From Flavobacterium sp. UBA7665 (GTDB lineage: Bacteria; Bacteroidota; Bacteroidia; Flavobacteriales; Flavobacteriaceae), in the NCBI GenBank assembly GCA_002483285.1, contig DLHP01000043.1:216680-280679 (forward strand): a DNA stretch of 64,000 nucleotides. The letters are read 5' to 3'. The notes beneath the pieces are model-generated. The model had not been told where the DNA came from and ran no database searches. It saw only the letters and a program-made list of their open reading frames with translations. Positions 7,685 to 17,086 of this stretch are shown piece after piece. Position 1 is the stretch's first letter; each line of letters starts with the position of its first letter. The translations under genes were made by a program, and so were the position numbers.

Positions 7685-9052
7685 TTAGTATGCTTTTTCT
7701 TCGCCCTTGAAGATATTGATTACCGTTTGCACGATGATCTTGATGTCTAGGATCAGCGACCAGTTTTCAATGTAAAACACATCGTACTTGATGCGGTTGA
7801 TCATGTCCTCATCGGTCTCGATTTCGCCACGGAAACCGCGAACCTGCGCCAGTCCGGTAATCCCCGGCTTTACATAATGGCGCACCATATACCTTTTAAT
7901 CTTGTTGCCATACGCCTTGTTCTGAGACCAAAGGTGCGGCCTTGGCCCAACGACAGACATATCGCCAAAAAGCACGTTGAGGAACTGCGGCATTTCATCG
8001 ATACTGGTCTTGCGCATGAACCTTCCGATTTTGGTGACGCGCGGATCGTTTTTAGAGGCTTCACGCTCGGTGGTTTTGTTGATTTGCATCGAGCGGAATT
8101 TATAGCAAAAGAATTCCTTCTCGTCAATTCCGGGACGGCCTTGTTTGAAGAAAATCGGGCCACGTGACTCGAGTTTGATCAGTACTGCAAGGATTGGGAT
8201 GAGCCAGGAGAGCAATCCAAAAATGATGAGCAGCGAAAACACAATGTCAAAACCGCGTTTGAAGGCTTTGGTAACCGGGTCGTGCAGCATCGTTTTACGG
8301 AATGAAAGCACCGGAAACATTTCGTAGTAATCGATCTTGAGGTTTTTAGAAAAAATCTCTTTGGTATCGGGAATGAACTTGATGGTTTTATTGTGTTCGT
8401 TGGTAAAATCCACCAAATCCTTGAGCTGGTCGTTGCTGATTTCGTTGAGCGAACAGTAAATTTCATCGACACGGTTTGTGATGACAAAATTCTGTAGGTC
8501 GTCGAGCTTGCCAGAGACATTGGGATTGGATTTCTTATCGGAGAAAAATCCGAGGAAACGGTAGCCGTAATCATTCCGGGTTTCAAAAAGTTCCTTGAGA
8601 CGAATGGCTTCGGGCGTGTAGCCGATAATCACCGCGTTCCTAAAGTTACTACCTGTGACTATACGGTATTTCTTGAGGTAATAAAATAACAGGTACTTGA
8701 CGATGATGATGATGGTAAAACTGCAGACCATAAAAAACGCAATCCTTTTGCCGCTAAAGATGACGTCTTTAGAGAACGGGAAAAACGCGATGATGACCAA
8801 TAAAAAAATAACGGCTTGTTTGGCCACTTTGGAGACAATCTCAACGGGCGTGGTGAATCGGTAGATTTCGTAAAACTTGACAAAAAACGCGATCAATCCC
8901 CAAGCGATGGTTTGGTAGAGGATGTAATAAAAGCTGTTGACATTGAGTTCCCTGAAGAAAAATAGGCATAGCACAGTAATGACCGCTAAGTCTAACAAAA
9001 TACTTATGGGCCTGATATATTTTGAATATCTTCCTGTTTGGGCTGCCGTCAT
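7685..9052 (-). CDS. Polyprenyl glycosylphosphotransferase (WcaJ-type initiating enzyme)
   Basis: This 455-residue membrane enzyme should start glycan assembly by moving a sugar-1-phosphate, often glucose-1-phosphate, from UDP-sugar to undecaprenyl phosphate. Four or five hydrophobic segments fill about residues 15-135, followed by a Rossmann-like CoA-binding-type domain (about 140-255). After one more membrane helix comes the catalytic domain with KFRSMQ, RKTSIDEMPQFLNVLFGDMSVVGPRP-type signatures and KPGITGLAQVRG. This is the full bacterial sugar transferase arrangement, at normal length. It lies one base after the UDP-glucuronate decarboxylase gene, so the operon pairs priming with precursor supply. 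Confidence 0.93.
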   Translation of the reverse strand: MTAAQTGRYSKYIRPISILLDLAVITVLCLFFFRELNVNSFYYILYQTIAWGLIAFFVKFYEIYRFTTPVEIVSKVAKQAVIFLLVIIAFFPFSKDVIFSGKRIAFFMVCSFTIIIIVKYLLFYYLKKYRIVTGSNFRNAVIIGYTPEAIRLKELFETRNDYGYRFLGFFSDKKSNPNVSGKLDDLQNFVITNRVDEIYCSLNEISNDQLKDLVDFTNEHNKTIKFIPDTKEIFSKNLKIDYYEMFPVLSFRKTMLHDPVTKAFKRGFDIVFSLLIIFGLLSWLIPILAVLIKLESRGPIFFKQGRPGIDEKEFFCYKFRSMQINKTTEREASKNDPRVTKIGRFMRKTSIDEMPQFLNVLFGDMSVVGPRPHLWSQNKAYGNKIKRYMVRHYVKPGITGLAQVRGFRGEIETDEDMINRIKYDVFYIENWSLILDIKIIVQTVINIFKGEEKAY

Positions 9053-9053
9053 A

Positions 9054-10037
9054 TCAATGAATATACCCTGTGAAATCTTTGTGTTCCTCTTTCAAAAGCT
9101 CCTCGTTTGACAATGATTTGAAATATTCATAGGTGATTTTCATGCCTTCGGCGCGCGAGACTTTGGCCTCCCAACCCAGGATTTCTCTGGCTCGGGTGGT
9201 GTCGGGTTGCCGTTGCAACGGATCATTCATAGGAAGTGGCCTGTAAACAATTTTTTGTGTCGTTCCGGTCAATTTGATGATCTCCTCAGCAAAATCCCTG
9301 ATGGTGATTTCGTCTGGGTTCCCGATGTTTACCGGATAAATATAGTCTGAATGCAACAGCCTGTATATGCCTTCAACCTGGTCGTCGACATAACAGAAAG
9401 AACGCGTCTGTGAACCGTCGCCAAAAATGGTCAAATCTTCACCGCGCAGTGCCTGCCCAATAAATGCTGGAATTACACGCCCGTCGTTGAGACGCATTCT
9501 GGGTCCATAGGTGTTGAATATCCTCACGATGCGGGTTTCTACGCCGTGAAAGGTATGGTAAGCCATCGTGATTGATTCCTGGAACCGCTTGGCCTCATCA
9601 TACACGCCGCGCGGGCCAATGGTATTGACATTGCCATAATAATCCTCTGTTTGCGGATGCACCAGCGGGTCACCGTAGATTTCAGAAGTAGAGGCAATCA
9701 AAATTCTTGCTTTCTTGACACGCGCCAATCCCAAAAGATTGTGGGTGCCCAGCGAGCCGACTTTCAAGGTCTGGATTGGAATCTTAAGATAATCAATCGG
9801 GCTGGCCGGTGAAGCAAAGTGGAGGATGTAATCGAGATTACCGGGAATGTGTACGTATTTGGTAACGTCGTGGTGATAAAATTCGAAGTGTTTGTGTTTG
9901 AAAAGATGGGCGATGTTCTTTAAGTCTCCTGTAATGAGGTTATCCATTCCGATTACATAATAGCCCTCTGCAATAAACCGGTCGCACAAATGGGATCCTA
10001 AAAAGCCCGCAGCTCCGGTAATCAGTATTCTTTTCAT
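9054..10037 (-). CDS. UDP-glucuronate decarboxylase (UDP-xylose synthase), SDR family
   Basis: This 327-residue cytoplasmic SDR enzyme should convert UDP-glucuronate to UDP-xylose. The N-terminal NAD-binding motif is TGAAGFLGSH. The family-typical HFASPASPIDY segment and the active-site GVYDEAKRFQE (Tyr and Lys of YxxxK) are present, followed by RIFNTYGPRM. These features separate it from plain UDP-glucose epimerases. Its ATG overlaps the stop of the polymerase/ligase gene as ATGA. The product suggests xylose, or a sugar derived from it, in the surface glycan; 4-keto or arabinose derivatives are also possible. Confidence 0.92.
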   Translation of the reverse strand: MKRILITGAAGFLGSHLCDRFIAEGYYVIGMDNLITGDLKNIAHLFKHKHFEFYHHDVTKYVHIPGNLDYILHFASPASPIDYLKIPIQTLKVGSLGTHNLLGLARVKKARILIASTSEIYGDPLVHPQTEDYYGNVNTIGPRGVYDEAKRFQESITMAYHTFHGVETRIVRIFNTYGPRMRLNDGRVIPAFIGQALRGEDLTIFGDGSQTRSFCYVDDQVEGIYRLLHSDYIYPVNIGNPDEITIRDFAEEIIKLTGTTQKIVYRPLPMNDPLQRQPDTTRAREILGWEAKVSRAEGMKITYEYFKSLSNEELLKEEHKDFTGYIH

Positions 10038-11356
10038 GTTAGCTCTTTTTGTTTTTGGGGACGATCACTGGTTTTTACGAGATTGAAAAGACAATACATG
10101 ATGGTGAAAAAAATGATTCCCCTTTGTCTCGATAAAAATGATTCGGTCAAAAATAAACTTATCATTAGAACTGCAAAAGAAATATGCATAAAATCTTTTG
10201 ATTTTAACGCATTTCTGAGGTTAATCGACACCATGATCAACAACAGTACTAATCCAAAAAACCCTAATTCGGCAAAAACCTGGACATATTCGTTGTGGAA
10301 ATTTTTACGCCCGTATTCTTCGAACAAATTGTGCTCGACCTGTTTTTGGGCAATTTTGAAGTCGGTAGCATTGAGCCCATAACCGGTAAGGAAAATCGAG
10401 TCTTCGGTGAGCATCTCTTTGAAGATGCGCAATTGGTAAACGCGAAAGGCACTTCCGGGAAAAAAATCGTTCTTCGCAAACCTTTCTTTGTTCCAGGCGT
10501 CTTTTACACTTACGTTGTAAACCCGCTCTGCATGGGTACCGATTTGATGGTTAATACTGTATTGGGTAATATTCGACTCCAATTCTATCCACATCCTTTG
10601 TTTGATGCGTGAACTCAACACCACAATCAGGATAACAAAAAGCACAATGCCCCACTTAATCAACTTGCCTTTGGGACGCGAATTGAAATACCACAAATAA
10701 TAGCAGGACAACAGGCCAAAGACGATTAAAATGTTTTTAGAGGATAACAAAATCAACAGAATCGTAAGCAAAACCATAGACGCGATTTCGCGGGTTGACC
10801 TTGACGTTTTGGTGATGAAATAAAACAGCGCCACCACCACATAGGTTGAGACGTGGATGGCGTTGACATCTTCGGTGACGAGTTCGTGGTAGAAAAACAC
10901 ATCGGTATTGCCGGTGAGCGCAAATCGAACCATGCTTTTAACCAGGTAAAACATCGTGAATGCCACCATGCCATAGCTGAAATATTTAAAGATGGCCCGC
11001 ACTTGTTTTTGTGTCATAGGCGGCAAAATCAGCAAACACATGGGGATAATGAGCAATGGCAATCCTTTAGAAAGCGCCCGTAGCGAACCCGACATGTCAT
11101 GGGTCCATAACAATGAAACTAACATGAGCGCAAACAATGCAACGGGAAGCAGTAAAGTTTTTTCTATCCTGAAATTGGCTTTCTTAAAAGTAAAGACTGA
11201 ATACAGCACAAGCAAGCCCAACGCTACACTGTTGATGCCGTAACTGAGCGGGATGCAGCAAGCCACGAGCGTGATATAGAAAAAAGCCGGGTTTCTGCTA
11301 TTTTCTAGCTTGAGCTTTTGCAAAGCAATCCTCAAATAATTGTAGGTATTCGCCAT
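10034..11356 (-). CDS. O-antigen ligase / polymerase family membrane protein
   Basis: This protein of about 440 residues has ten or more hydrophobic segments. A large periplasmic loop precedes the family motif FHNEYVQVFAELGFFGLVLL near residues 350-370, typical of the Wzy_C/WaaL superfamily that ligates or polymerises undecaprenyl-linked glycan in the periplasm. The frame opens with an ATG at 11407, but this lies far inside the upstream glycosyltransferase gene. The ATG at 11356 (MANTYNYLR) or a TTG at 11323 would reduce the overlap. I use 11356 with modest certainty. A second protein of this superfamily is encoded at 13762-15012. Confidence 0.82.
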   Translation of the reverse strand: MANTYNYLRIALQKLKLENSRNPAFFYITLVACCIPLSYGINSVALGLLVLYSVFTFKKANFRIEKTLLLPVALFALMLVSLLWTHDMSGSLRALSKGLPLLIIPMCLLILPPMTQKQVRAIFKYFSYGMVAFTMFYLVKSMVRFALTGNTDVFFYHELVTEDVNAIHVSTYVVVALFYFITKTSRSTREIASMVLLTILLILLSSKNILIVFGLLSCYYLWYFNSRPKGKLIKWGIVLFVILIVVLSSRIKQRMWIELESNITQYSINHQIGTHAERVYNVSVKDAWNKERFAKNDFFPGSAFRVYQLRIFKEMLTEDSIFLTGYGLNATDFKIAQKQVEHNLFEEYGRKNFHNEYVQVFAELGFFGLVLLLIMVSINLRNALKSKDFMHISFAVLMISLFLTESFLSRQRGIIFFTIMYCLFNLVKTSDRPQKQKELT

Positions 11357-12407
11357 TAATTTTTTCCCAATTGTATTCGTTAACGATGGCTTTATAGTTG
11401 TTTTCAACCATCAGCAAGTTATCACTTTTTTGGATAGTTTTCAAGATATTCGTGACTTGGGCGGCACTGGAAAAATAATACGCATTGTCCTTCAGGATGC
11501 CTTTGTTGAAATCATTGTGGTGTGCAATTACCAAAGCCTTTGATGCCATGGCTTCGAGTAGCGACGGATTGGTTCCGCCCACCGAATGCCCGTGGAAATA
11601 AAGATTAGAGAAATAACGCAAATTGTCAAGGTGTTCAATGTTGTAAACACCGCCGATGAATCGGATGTGCGGAAAATATTTAAACTTACCCTTAAGGTAT
11701 TCGCCGTATTTGGTGTTGTGGTTGCCTACCACGAGGATCGTTGTTTTGTCGTCTTCATTGAGTGAAACACCCTCAAGCACCATGTCAAGGTTGTTCTCAG
11801 GCTCAAAACGCGCCATTATCATGTTGTAGTTTCCTTTCTCAACCTCGTAATGAGCGATGAGCGATTCGTTGGGATGGGTAAAAGGATGCGCGCCGTAGGC
11901 GATAAAAGTAGACTCTTTCTTATATTGTTTTTTGAGAAACGATTGGATGCCGAGCGAATCCGAAACCAAATAATCACTGGAGATGGCCGCGAGCCTTTCT
12001 GCAAATTTCAGGAATTGTTGTACCGGACGCGAATATTTGGTACGCTTCCACTCGAGCCCGTCCATGTTGGTGATAATAATGGGCTTTTGGGGCAAAAGGA
12101 AAAACCAGATGGAATTGCTCGTATAGCCCAATTGCAGGATGATGTCAAAATTCCTTTTGCGCGAATCCATGATGCAATTGTAGTCATAGATGAACTGGCC
12201 AAAAGTACCCAACTTGTGCTCGGGATCATTCTGGTGGATGATGTGCACGCCATGAAACACCTTTTCCTGGAACGGATGGTTGTGCGAATTGTACACATAT
12301 ACCTCATGCCCTTTTGCAACAAGATAAACCGAAAAGAATTCGGCAAATTGCTCAAAGCCTCCGTAATAGTTGGGTACGCCGCGGGTTCCTAAAATGGCTA
12401 TCTTCAT
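11298..12407 (-). CDS. Glycosyltransferase, DUF1972 / GT4-like
   Basis: This protein of about 369 residues opens with MKIAILGTRGVPNYYGGFEQF, the hallmark of DUF1972 glycosyltransferases, which include rhamnosyltransferase-like enzymes of capsule loci. The C-terminal half has the GT-B nucleotide-sugar binding domain, with GHSVGGTNPSLLEAMASKALVI ending in the conserved Glu-rich loop. The ATG at 12407 was chosen because family similarity starts there; an in-frame codon at 12482 would add 25 unrelated residues. A good promoter lies just upstream (12425-12454), so this gene probably opens the transcript running down to 6892. Its 3' end overlaps the polymerase/ligase gene. Confidence 0.87.
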   Translation of the reverse strand: MKIAILGTRGVPNYYGGFEQFAEFFSVYLVAKGHEVYVYNSHNHPFQEKVFHGVHIIHQNDPEHKLGTFGQFIYDYNCIMDSRKRNFDIILQLGYTSNSIWFFLLPQKPIIITNMDGLEWKRTKYSRPVQQFLKFAERLAAISSDYLVSDSLGIQSFLKKQYKKESTFIAYGAHPFTHPNESLIAHYEVEKGNYNMIMARFEPENNLDMVLEGVSLNEDDKTTILVVGNHNTKYGEYLKGKFKYFPHIRFIGGVYNIEHLDNLRYFSNLYFHGHSVGGTNPSLLEAMASKALVIAHHNDFNKGILKDNAYYFSSAAQVTNILKTIQKSDNLLMVENNYKAIVNEYNWEKINGEYLQLFEDCFAKAQARK

Positions 12408-12424
12408 GCGTTTTTTTCTGAGGG

Positions 12425-12454
12425 CAAAAGTAGTGTTTTTAGGGACGTAACAAA
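12425..12454 (-). promoter_or_regulatory. Bacteroidota-type promoter of the 12407-6892 operon
   Basis: Reading the minus strand, TTTG (complement of 12451-12454) is followed after 18 bases by TACTTTTG (complement of 12425-12432). This fits the TTTG / TAnnTTTG consensus at near-ideal spacing. It lies 18 bases upstream of the start codon at 12407 and is the best promoter match in the polysaccharide locus. Confidence 0.72.
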
Positions 12455-12623
12455 AAAAAGCTCTTGAAAGAATACACCTCAAACGCTAAGATTACTTTTC
12501 AAACTGAATAAAACCAATAGAACGGGTAGATAGAAAGGTGTCATAAGTCGAATACTCAAAAAATCATAACCTTTTTTGAAGGCAAGTTAGCTTTCTGTGT
12601 ATGGTGAGGAGTTGCAGCCAAAT

Positions 12624-13769
12624 TTAAATGGAGGCGTAAACACTTTCGAACTTTTGCATGTATTTGTCAAGCGAAAAATTCTCGACAGCCCTAATCTGTC
12701 CCTTTTCGCCGAAGGAATCGCGCAGAGACTTATCAGAAATTAGTTTTTCCAACGCTTCTTTTAACGCCAATTCATTGTTGTTTTCAAACAAAAATCCGGT
12801 CTCGCTGTCAATCACGATCTCTTTGAGTCCGCCCAGATTGGTAGCTACAACGGGTTTGCGCGAAAACATCGCCTCAAGCGCAACAAGCCCAAAGGATTCG
12901 GCCTCGGTTGAGGGTGAAACAGCAATGTCAGTAATGCCCCAAATTGTCGAAAGGTCCTGCTGGAACGGGATGATTTTCACGGCTTCGTGAAGTCTATGTT
13001 CGGCAATCTTATCCTCCACATCGGTAAGGTAATATTCCTGTCCGGGAACAGGCGAACCTACAAAAAGCAGTTTCACATTGCCTCCTTTGAAGTGGTCATT
13101 GAAAACCTTGAGCAACAAGAGATGCCCTTTGAGCCTGCTGATGCGGCCAATAAGCGTAATGATGATGTCGTTAGGTTCGTAGCCAAAAGTCGCGCGCAGG
13201 TTGCCGGTCGCGGCCTGCTCAAATTTAGAAACATCGAGCCCATTGTGGATCAGCAGCAATTTATCCTTGAGCCTGTGATTGCGGTGCAGTAAATTTTCTA
13301 GTGTCGCATTTGAATTGCAAACCACCTTATCAGCATAACGATTCAGGATTTTTGGATACAAATTGCTGATAAATTTAGGATGTACGATGATTTCATGTAC
13401 GTGCCAAAGGTGTTTCGCCTTGAAGCTTCTGGCCACAAAAATACCCAGCAGCACGGCAAGTGTATTGCTTTGCACAATGTGGATTTTGAGACCTAACGTT
13501 TCCTTTCTGATCTGTGCAATAGACTTTCTGATCTGAAGTGGCAGCGACCCCAGATAGGACAGCGTGAACATTTTTCGGTGTAGTTTAATTACCGGTGTCT
13601 GGATCACCTTGACGCCCTTGGCAACCAATGCGTCTTTGAGTGGACCTTCTCCAGGCAATACAACAATTGGGTTATAGGTTTTTTTGTCCAACTCAGATAC
13701 CAAATACAATAAGGTTTTATCAGAACCGTAGAGTTCTGCCGACTGGTGGATGTATAAAATATTAATCAT
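12624..13769 (-). CDS. Glycosyltransferase family 4
   Basis: This 381-residue GT-B glycosyltransferase has the N-terminal acceptor domain starting INILYIHQSAELYGSDKT. The C-terminal donor domain shows IITLIGRISRLKGHLLLL near residue 205 and the donor-binding segment SPSTEAESFGLVALEAMF near residues 290-307. It should add one sugar to the lipid-linked repeat unit in the cytoplasm. It overlaps the upstream Wzy-like gene by 8 bases. Downstream, a 216-base gap with a new promoter separates it from the next glycosyltransferase gene, so it may be the last gene of the transcript that starts further upstream. Confidence 0.9.
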   Translation of the reverse strand: MINILYIHQSAELYGSDKTLLYLVSELDKKTYNPIVVLPGEGPLKDALVAKGVKVIQTPVIKLHRKMFTLSYLGSLPLQIRKSIAQIRKETLGLKIHIVQSNTLAVLLGIFVARSFKAKHLWHVHEIIVHPKFISNLYPKILNRYADKVVCNSNATLENLLHRNHRLKDKLLLIHNGLDVSKFEQAATGNLRATFGYEPNDIIITLIGRISRLKGHLLLLKVFNDHFKGGNVKLLFVGSPVPGQEYYLTDVEDKIAEHRLHEAVKIIPFQQDLSTIWGITDIAVSPSTEAESFGLVALEAMFSRKPVVATNLGGLKEIVIDSETGFLFENNNELALKEALEKLISDKSLRDSFGEKGQIRAVENFSLDKYMQKFESVYASI

Positions 13770-15012
13770 GTAACGTTGCCAAATATGATTTTTGTTCTGC
13801 CATCGCTTTGTAACAAATCAGAAATCCTAGAAATAGGGATTTGGTATCGGCTATGAAATAGAATCCCATGAATACCCAGCAGGACACGAACATAAACAAT
13901 CCGGTTCCTACCAAAAGCAGGTTGATTTGATTCACTACTGGCACCTTTGATTTCTTATTCCTGAAGAACAGCAAGATGGAGAACACGAGTATAACAACAC
14001 CCGTTAATCCGGACTTTAGGAATACGGTCATGAAACCGTTGTGCAAAATAGAAATGTAGCGCAAGAGCATGTCGCCCAAAACGATTTTCTGTTTTAAGTC
14101 AATCTTAGAGCCTATTCCTTCTCCAAAAAGCATGGTTGGCGTACCCTTTCTGCTTACTTGCTTTATCGTGCTGATGTTCTCATATGAACGGTAGTTGTCA
14201 TTGAAATCCCGCCAGTTTTCACGGTCAATTTTAGTTTTAAAAGGCTCAATCGGCGCTACTTTTATCTTGTAGAGAAATGCTTCGATTCCAGGCCCGTTTC
14301 TTTTAGGGTTGTAGGCTAAAATTGCCGAATAACTTACAATTGTAAGTCCCGTAATCAAAGCAATAACTACCAACGAACTTCTGTTGATTTTGAGGAATCC
14401 ACACATAGCCACGAACAGTATCACAAATTGAATAAAATTCGTGCGCGACAAATACATGAAGCTTGAAAAACCAACCAACACAATAAGCCATCTTGCGCGC
14501 TGCCTGGTCATTGTTATATTAAACCTGTTGCGAAACAGAAGTACGATGAGTGCATACACTTCAAAATCGCTGAAATAACCGCATCTAAGCCGAATCATAT
14601 TGACCGAGGTCGCGTCACGAAAAATCATGGCATGTACAATGACCAGCAAGTGTACTATGGCAATGAAGGCGCCGGTATAAATAATGGTTTGAAAAGCTTG
14701 GTCAAAATTTCGCTTACAAAGTTGATAACCCAGTAAAAGCCCTATAATGGGCTTAGAAATATAAGTAATGTCGCGAATGACGTAATACGATTTATAATCA
14801 TGGAAAAACATGACCACCAATGCAATGGTTATGATGGCAACATAACAGGCCACTTGCTTCAGAATTTCAGTCGAGTAGCTTTGGCTTACCGTAACCACCG
14901 CCGCTAACGTCCATATGGGGAAGGTGAGTTCATAAACATTGAGATACGGAACGCACACGCAAAGCGCAAAAAGAAACTGGTACAAATAGCTTTTGGGAAG
15001 GACTATGCTCAT
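13762..15012 (-). CDS. Wzy-like O-antigen/polysaccharide polymerase
   Basis: This 416-residue protein has ten or more hydrophobic segments. A periplasmic loop precedes the HNGFMTVFLKSGLTGVVIL stretch (about residues 325-345). This matches the His-Asn...Gly pattern of the O-antigen polymerase/ligase superfamily but is otherwise very divergent, as Wzy proteins usually are. It sits between the acyltransferase and a GT4 gene with 4- and 8-base overlaps. With the flippase and GTs around it, Wzy (joining repeat units in the periplasm) is the likeliest role. The other family member, at 10034-11356, could then be the ligase. Assignment of which is which is inference. Confidence 0.78.
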   Translation of the reverse strand: MSIVLPKSYLYQFLFALCVCVPYLNVYELTFPIWTLAAVVTVSQSYSTEILKQVACYVAIITIALVVMFFHDYKSYYVIRDITYISKPIIGLLLGYQLCKRNFDQAFQTIIYTGAFIAIVHLLVIVHAMIFRDATSVNMIRLRCGYFSDFEVYALIVLLFRNRFNITMTRQRARWLIVLVGFSSFMYLSRTNFIQFVILFVAMCGFLKINRSSLVVIALITGLTIVSYSAILAYNPKRNGPGIEAFLYKIKVAPIEPFKTKIDRENWRDFNDNYRSYENISTIKQVSRKGTPTMLFGEGIGSKIDLKQKIVLGDMLLRYISILHNGFMTVFLKSGLTGVVILVFSILLFFRNKKSKVPVVNQINLLLVGTGLFMFVSCWVFMGFYFIADTKSLFLGFLICYKAMAEQKSYLATLHD

Positions 15013-15686
15013 TGGATGCTTTTGATGACTTTTGCAGGAACACCGCCTATGATACTGTTTTCAGGGTAAACACCGTTGACTACTGCGCCGGCTGCCACCA
15101 CAGAATTGTCGCCCACGACACAGCCGTCAAGAAACGTTACTTTGGCACCCACCCAAATGTTGTTGCCGATTTTAATCCCTTTAGAACTGACACCTTGTTC
15201 GCGAATCAGTTGGGTCGGGTCAGAAAAATTATGGTTCTCTGAATGGAAACTGATGTAGGAACCCATAATCACATCGTTGCCAATTTCAATGCCGCCTGCC
15301 GCACCAAAATGGGTGAAATCGCCAATGGCAGAATTGTTTCCCATTTGGAGCCCTTTGCCATACTTAGAAAAATGGCTGGTTGAGGTGAGTGTAGAAAAGG
15401 CGCCAATTTTTGCGTTGTTCCCAAGTACGATTTTCCGGGAAGCATATCCATCTATGATACAATGCCTTTCTATCGTGACTCCTTTTCCAAAAACAAAATT
15501 GCCTGAGTTGTAGATTTTAGTGTTGTTACCAACAAATACCTTTTTCCCGGTTTTAAACAGGCCGCGAACAAGCATAAACCCGCGACGCGAGAGGGTATAA
15601 AAAATGAGGCTATCGGGAATCTGTGGGTCAATCGTGTATGTTTTACCCGATTTATTTAACAGCTTTTGAAATAGTCCTTTTATCAT
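15009..15686 (-). CDS. Hexapeptide-repeat acyltransferase
   Basis: This 225-residue protein is built from left-handed beta-helix hexapeptide repeats ([LIV]-G-x4), seen in IVLGNNAKIGAF, IEIGNDVIMGSY and IKIGNNIWVGAKV. It ends VVAAGAVVNGVYPENSIIGGVPAKVIK, typical of the maltose/galactoside O-acetyltransferase branch. The likely catalytic histidine is in SYISFHSENHNFSD. It should O-acetylate a sugar of the repeat unit using acetyl-CoA. It overlaps the Wzy-like gene by 4 bases and follows the flippase gene by 44 bases. The precise sugar is unknown. Confidence 0.9.
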   Translation of the reverse strand: MIKGLFQKLLNKSGKTYTIDPQIPDSLIFYTLSRRGFMLVRGLFKTGKKVFVGNNTKIYNSGNFVFGKGVTIERHCIIDGYASRKIVLGNNAKIGAFSTLTSTSHFSKYGKGLQMGNNSAIGDFTHFGAAGGIEIGNDVIMGSYISFHSENHNFSDPTQLIREQGVSSKGIKIGNNIWVGAKVTFLDGCVVGDNSVVAAGAVVNGVYPENSIIGGVPAKVIKSIQ

Positions 15687-15730
15687 TTTTCAGCAATTGT
15701 GCACCAATGTGCCAAAAATACGATTGTTTT

Positions 15731-16993
15731 TCAACTTGAACGAGGAAATAAATTATTTTTAATCGTGTTGAAAAACAGCGCGATGATCAACAATTCGGTA
15801 AAAATAAGCGTAAAGATCACGCCTTCAATCTTGAAAAGCGGCGTTGCGATTACAATCATTACCAGGCTCACTACGGTGGTCACCATGGTAAGCCTTACGT
15901 ATTCCTTCTGTTTGTTGAAACCAATGACGAGTTGCTTGAGCGGGATTCCGATGCTTTGTAAAATCGGAATCAGTACCGCGATTCGCAGCAAAGCACTGAT
16001 GGTCGCTATTTCTTTGGGATTAAAGTAACTGACGATCGCATCCGAGAAAATAAAAATTCCTCCCATCGACACCAAGATAAAAATCGCATTGGCGCCATTG
16101 TAGGTTTTCCAGAACCGCAAGCCTTCGTTTACACTTTTTTCGAGCAGGTAGCACACGCGCGGATAGGCATAATTGAAGAATAACAAGATATAAGTCTTGA
16201 AAATCACAATCACCTGGTCTACGATTTTAAACTGTCCGGCCATGGTATTGTTGCCAAAGAAACTGATGAGCACCACTGGCGCGTACATTTGCAACGAGAC
16301 GAAAATCTGCGAAGAAAACATCGAAAAATTACCCCTGATTAACGCGAAAACGGCCTCGCGATTCACGGTTTTAAACGAAAAAGAATAGGTGTGCAATAAG
16401 TATCCAAACGCAATCCCGTGTGCTACAATCATACCGATTCCCCAAACCAAGTTATTGTAAACATAGTCTGAATCGTGTTTGATGAGCACATAAATTCCCA
16501 CCACGTAAATGACTTTAGAGATCACGTTCAGGATGGTAATCCATTTAAAATTCTCGACACCTTGCAGAAACCAGGTGGGGTTGATCAGTTGTCCTAAAAG
16601 TATCGGGAGACTCAAAAAGAAAAGTGTTTTTTCGTTACTAAAATACGGCACGAAATAAAACACCATCGAAGCCGCGAAAACCACGGCCAACAGTAACACC
16701 ATTTTCGCCGAATAAGTAGTCACGAAGATTTGCTCGAGCTTGTCACGGTCTTCGCGATACACCGCCACTTCTTTGACACCCACGATATCCGATCCGTAAT
16801 CAATAAATACAATCAGGAAAAAAGAAAGCGCCATACCTACACTGATTTTCCCGTAACCTTCTTCGCCACAAATCGCCACGATATAGGGTATTACAAGCAG
16901 CGGCGTAATCAGGTTGAATGCCTGTCCGACACCATAAACAACCAGGTTTTTGAGTGATTTGTTGGAGTTGAAAAGTTGGATGATTTTTTTCAA
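15731..16993 (-). CDS. Wzx-type polysaccharide flippase
   Basis: This 420-residue protein has about twelve evenly spread hydrophobic segments and matches the oligosaccharide flippase (MATE/MVF-like, Wzx) family. The N-terminus has VVYGVGQAFNLITPLLVIPY, with the usual conserved region in the first membrane helix. It should move undecaprenyl-linked repeat units across the inner membrane. It begins the tight minus-strand run flippase, acyltransferase, polymerase, GT4. A 93-base gap separates it from the GT39 gene upstream. Confidence 0.9.
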   Translation of the reverse strand: MKKIIQLFNSNKSLKNLVVYGVGQAFNLITPLLVIPYIVAICGEEGYGKISVGMALSFFLIVFIDYGSDIVGVKEVAVYREDRDKLEQIFVTTYSAKMVLLLAVVFAASMVFYFVPYFSNEKTLFFLSLPILLGQLINPTWFLQGVENFKWITILNVISKVIYVVGIYVLIKHDSDYVYNNLVWGIGMIVAHGIAFGYLLHTYSFSFKTVNREAVFALIRGNFSMFSSQIFVSLQMYAPVVLISFFGNNTMAGQFKIVDQVIVIFKTYILLFFNYAYPRVCYLLEKSVNEGLRFWKTYNGANAIFILVSMGGIFIFSDAIVSYFNPKEIATISALLRIAVLIPILQSIGIPLKQLVIGFNKQKEYVRLTMVTTVVSLVMIVIATPLFKIEGVIFTLIFTELLIIALFFNTIKNNLFPRSS

Positions 16994-17086
16994 ACGGTTG
17001 CTTTTACGATGTGGTGCAAATATAACATTTAAACAAACGTATGGCGAAGCAAGTCAGTATGAGAAAACTGCCGCTTTTTCGTATTG

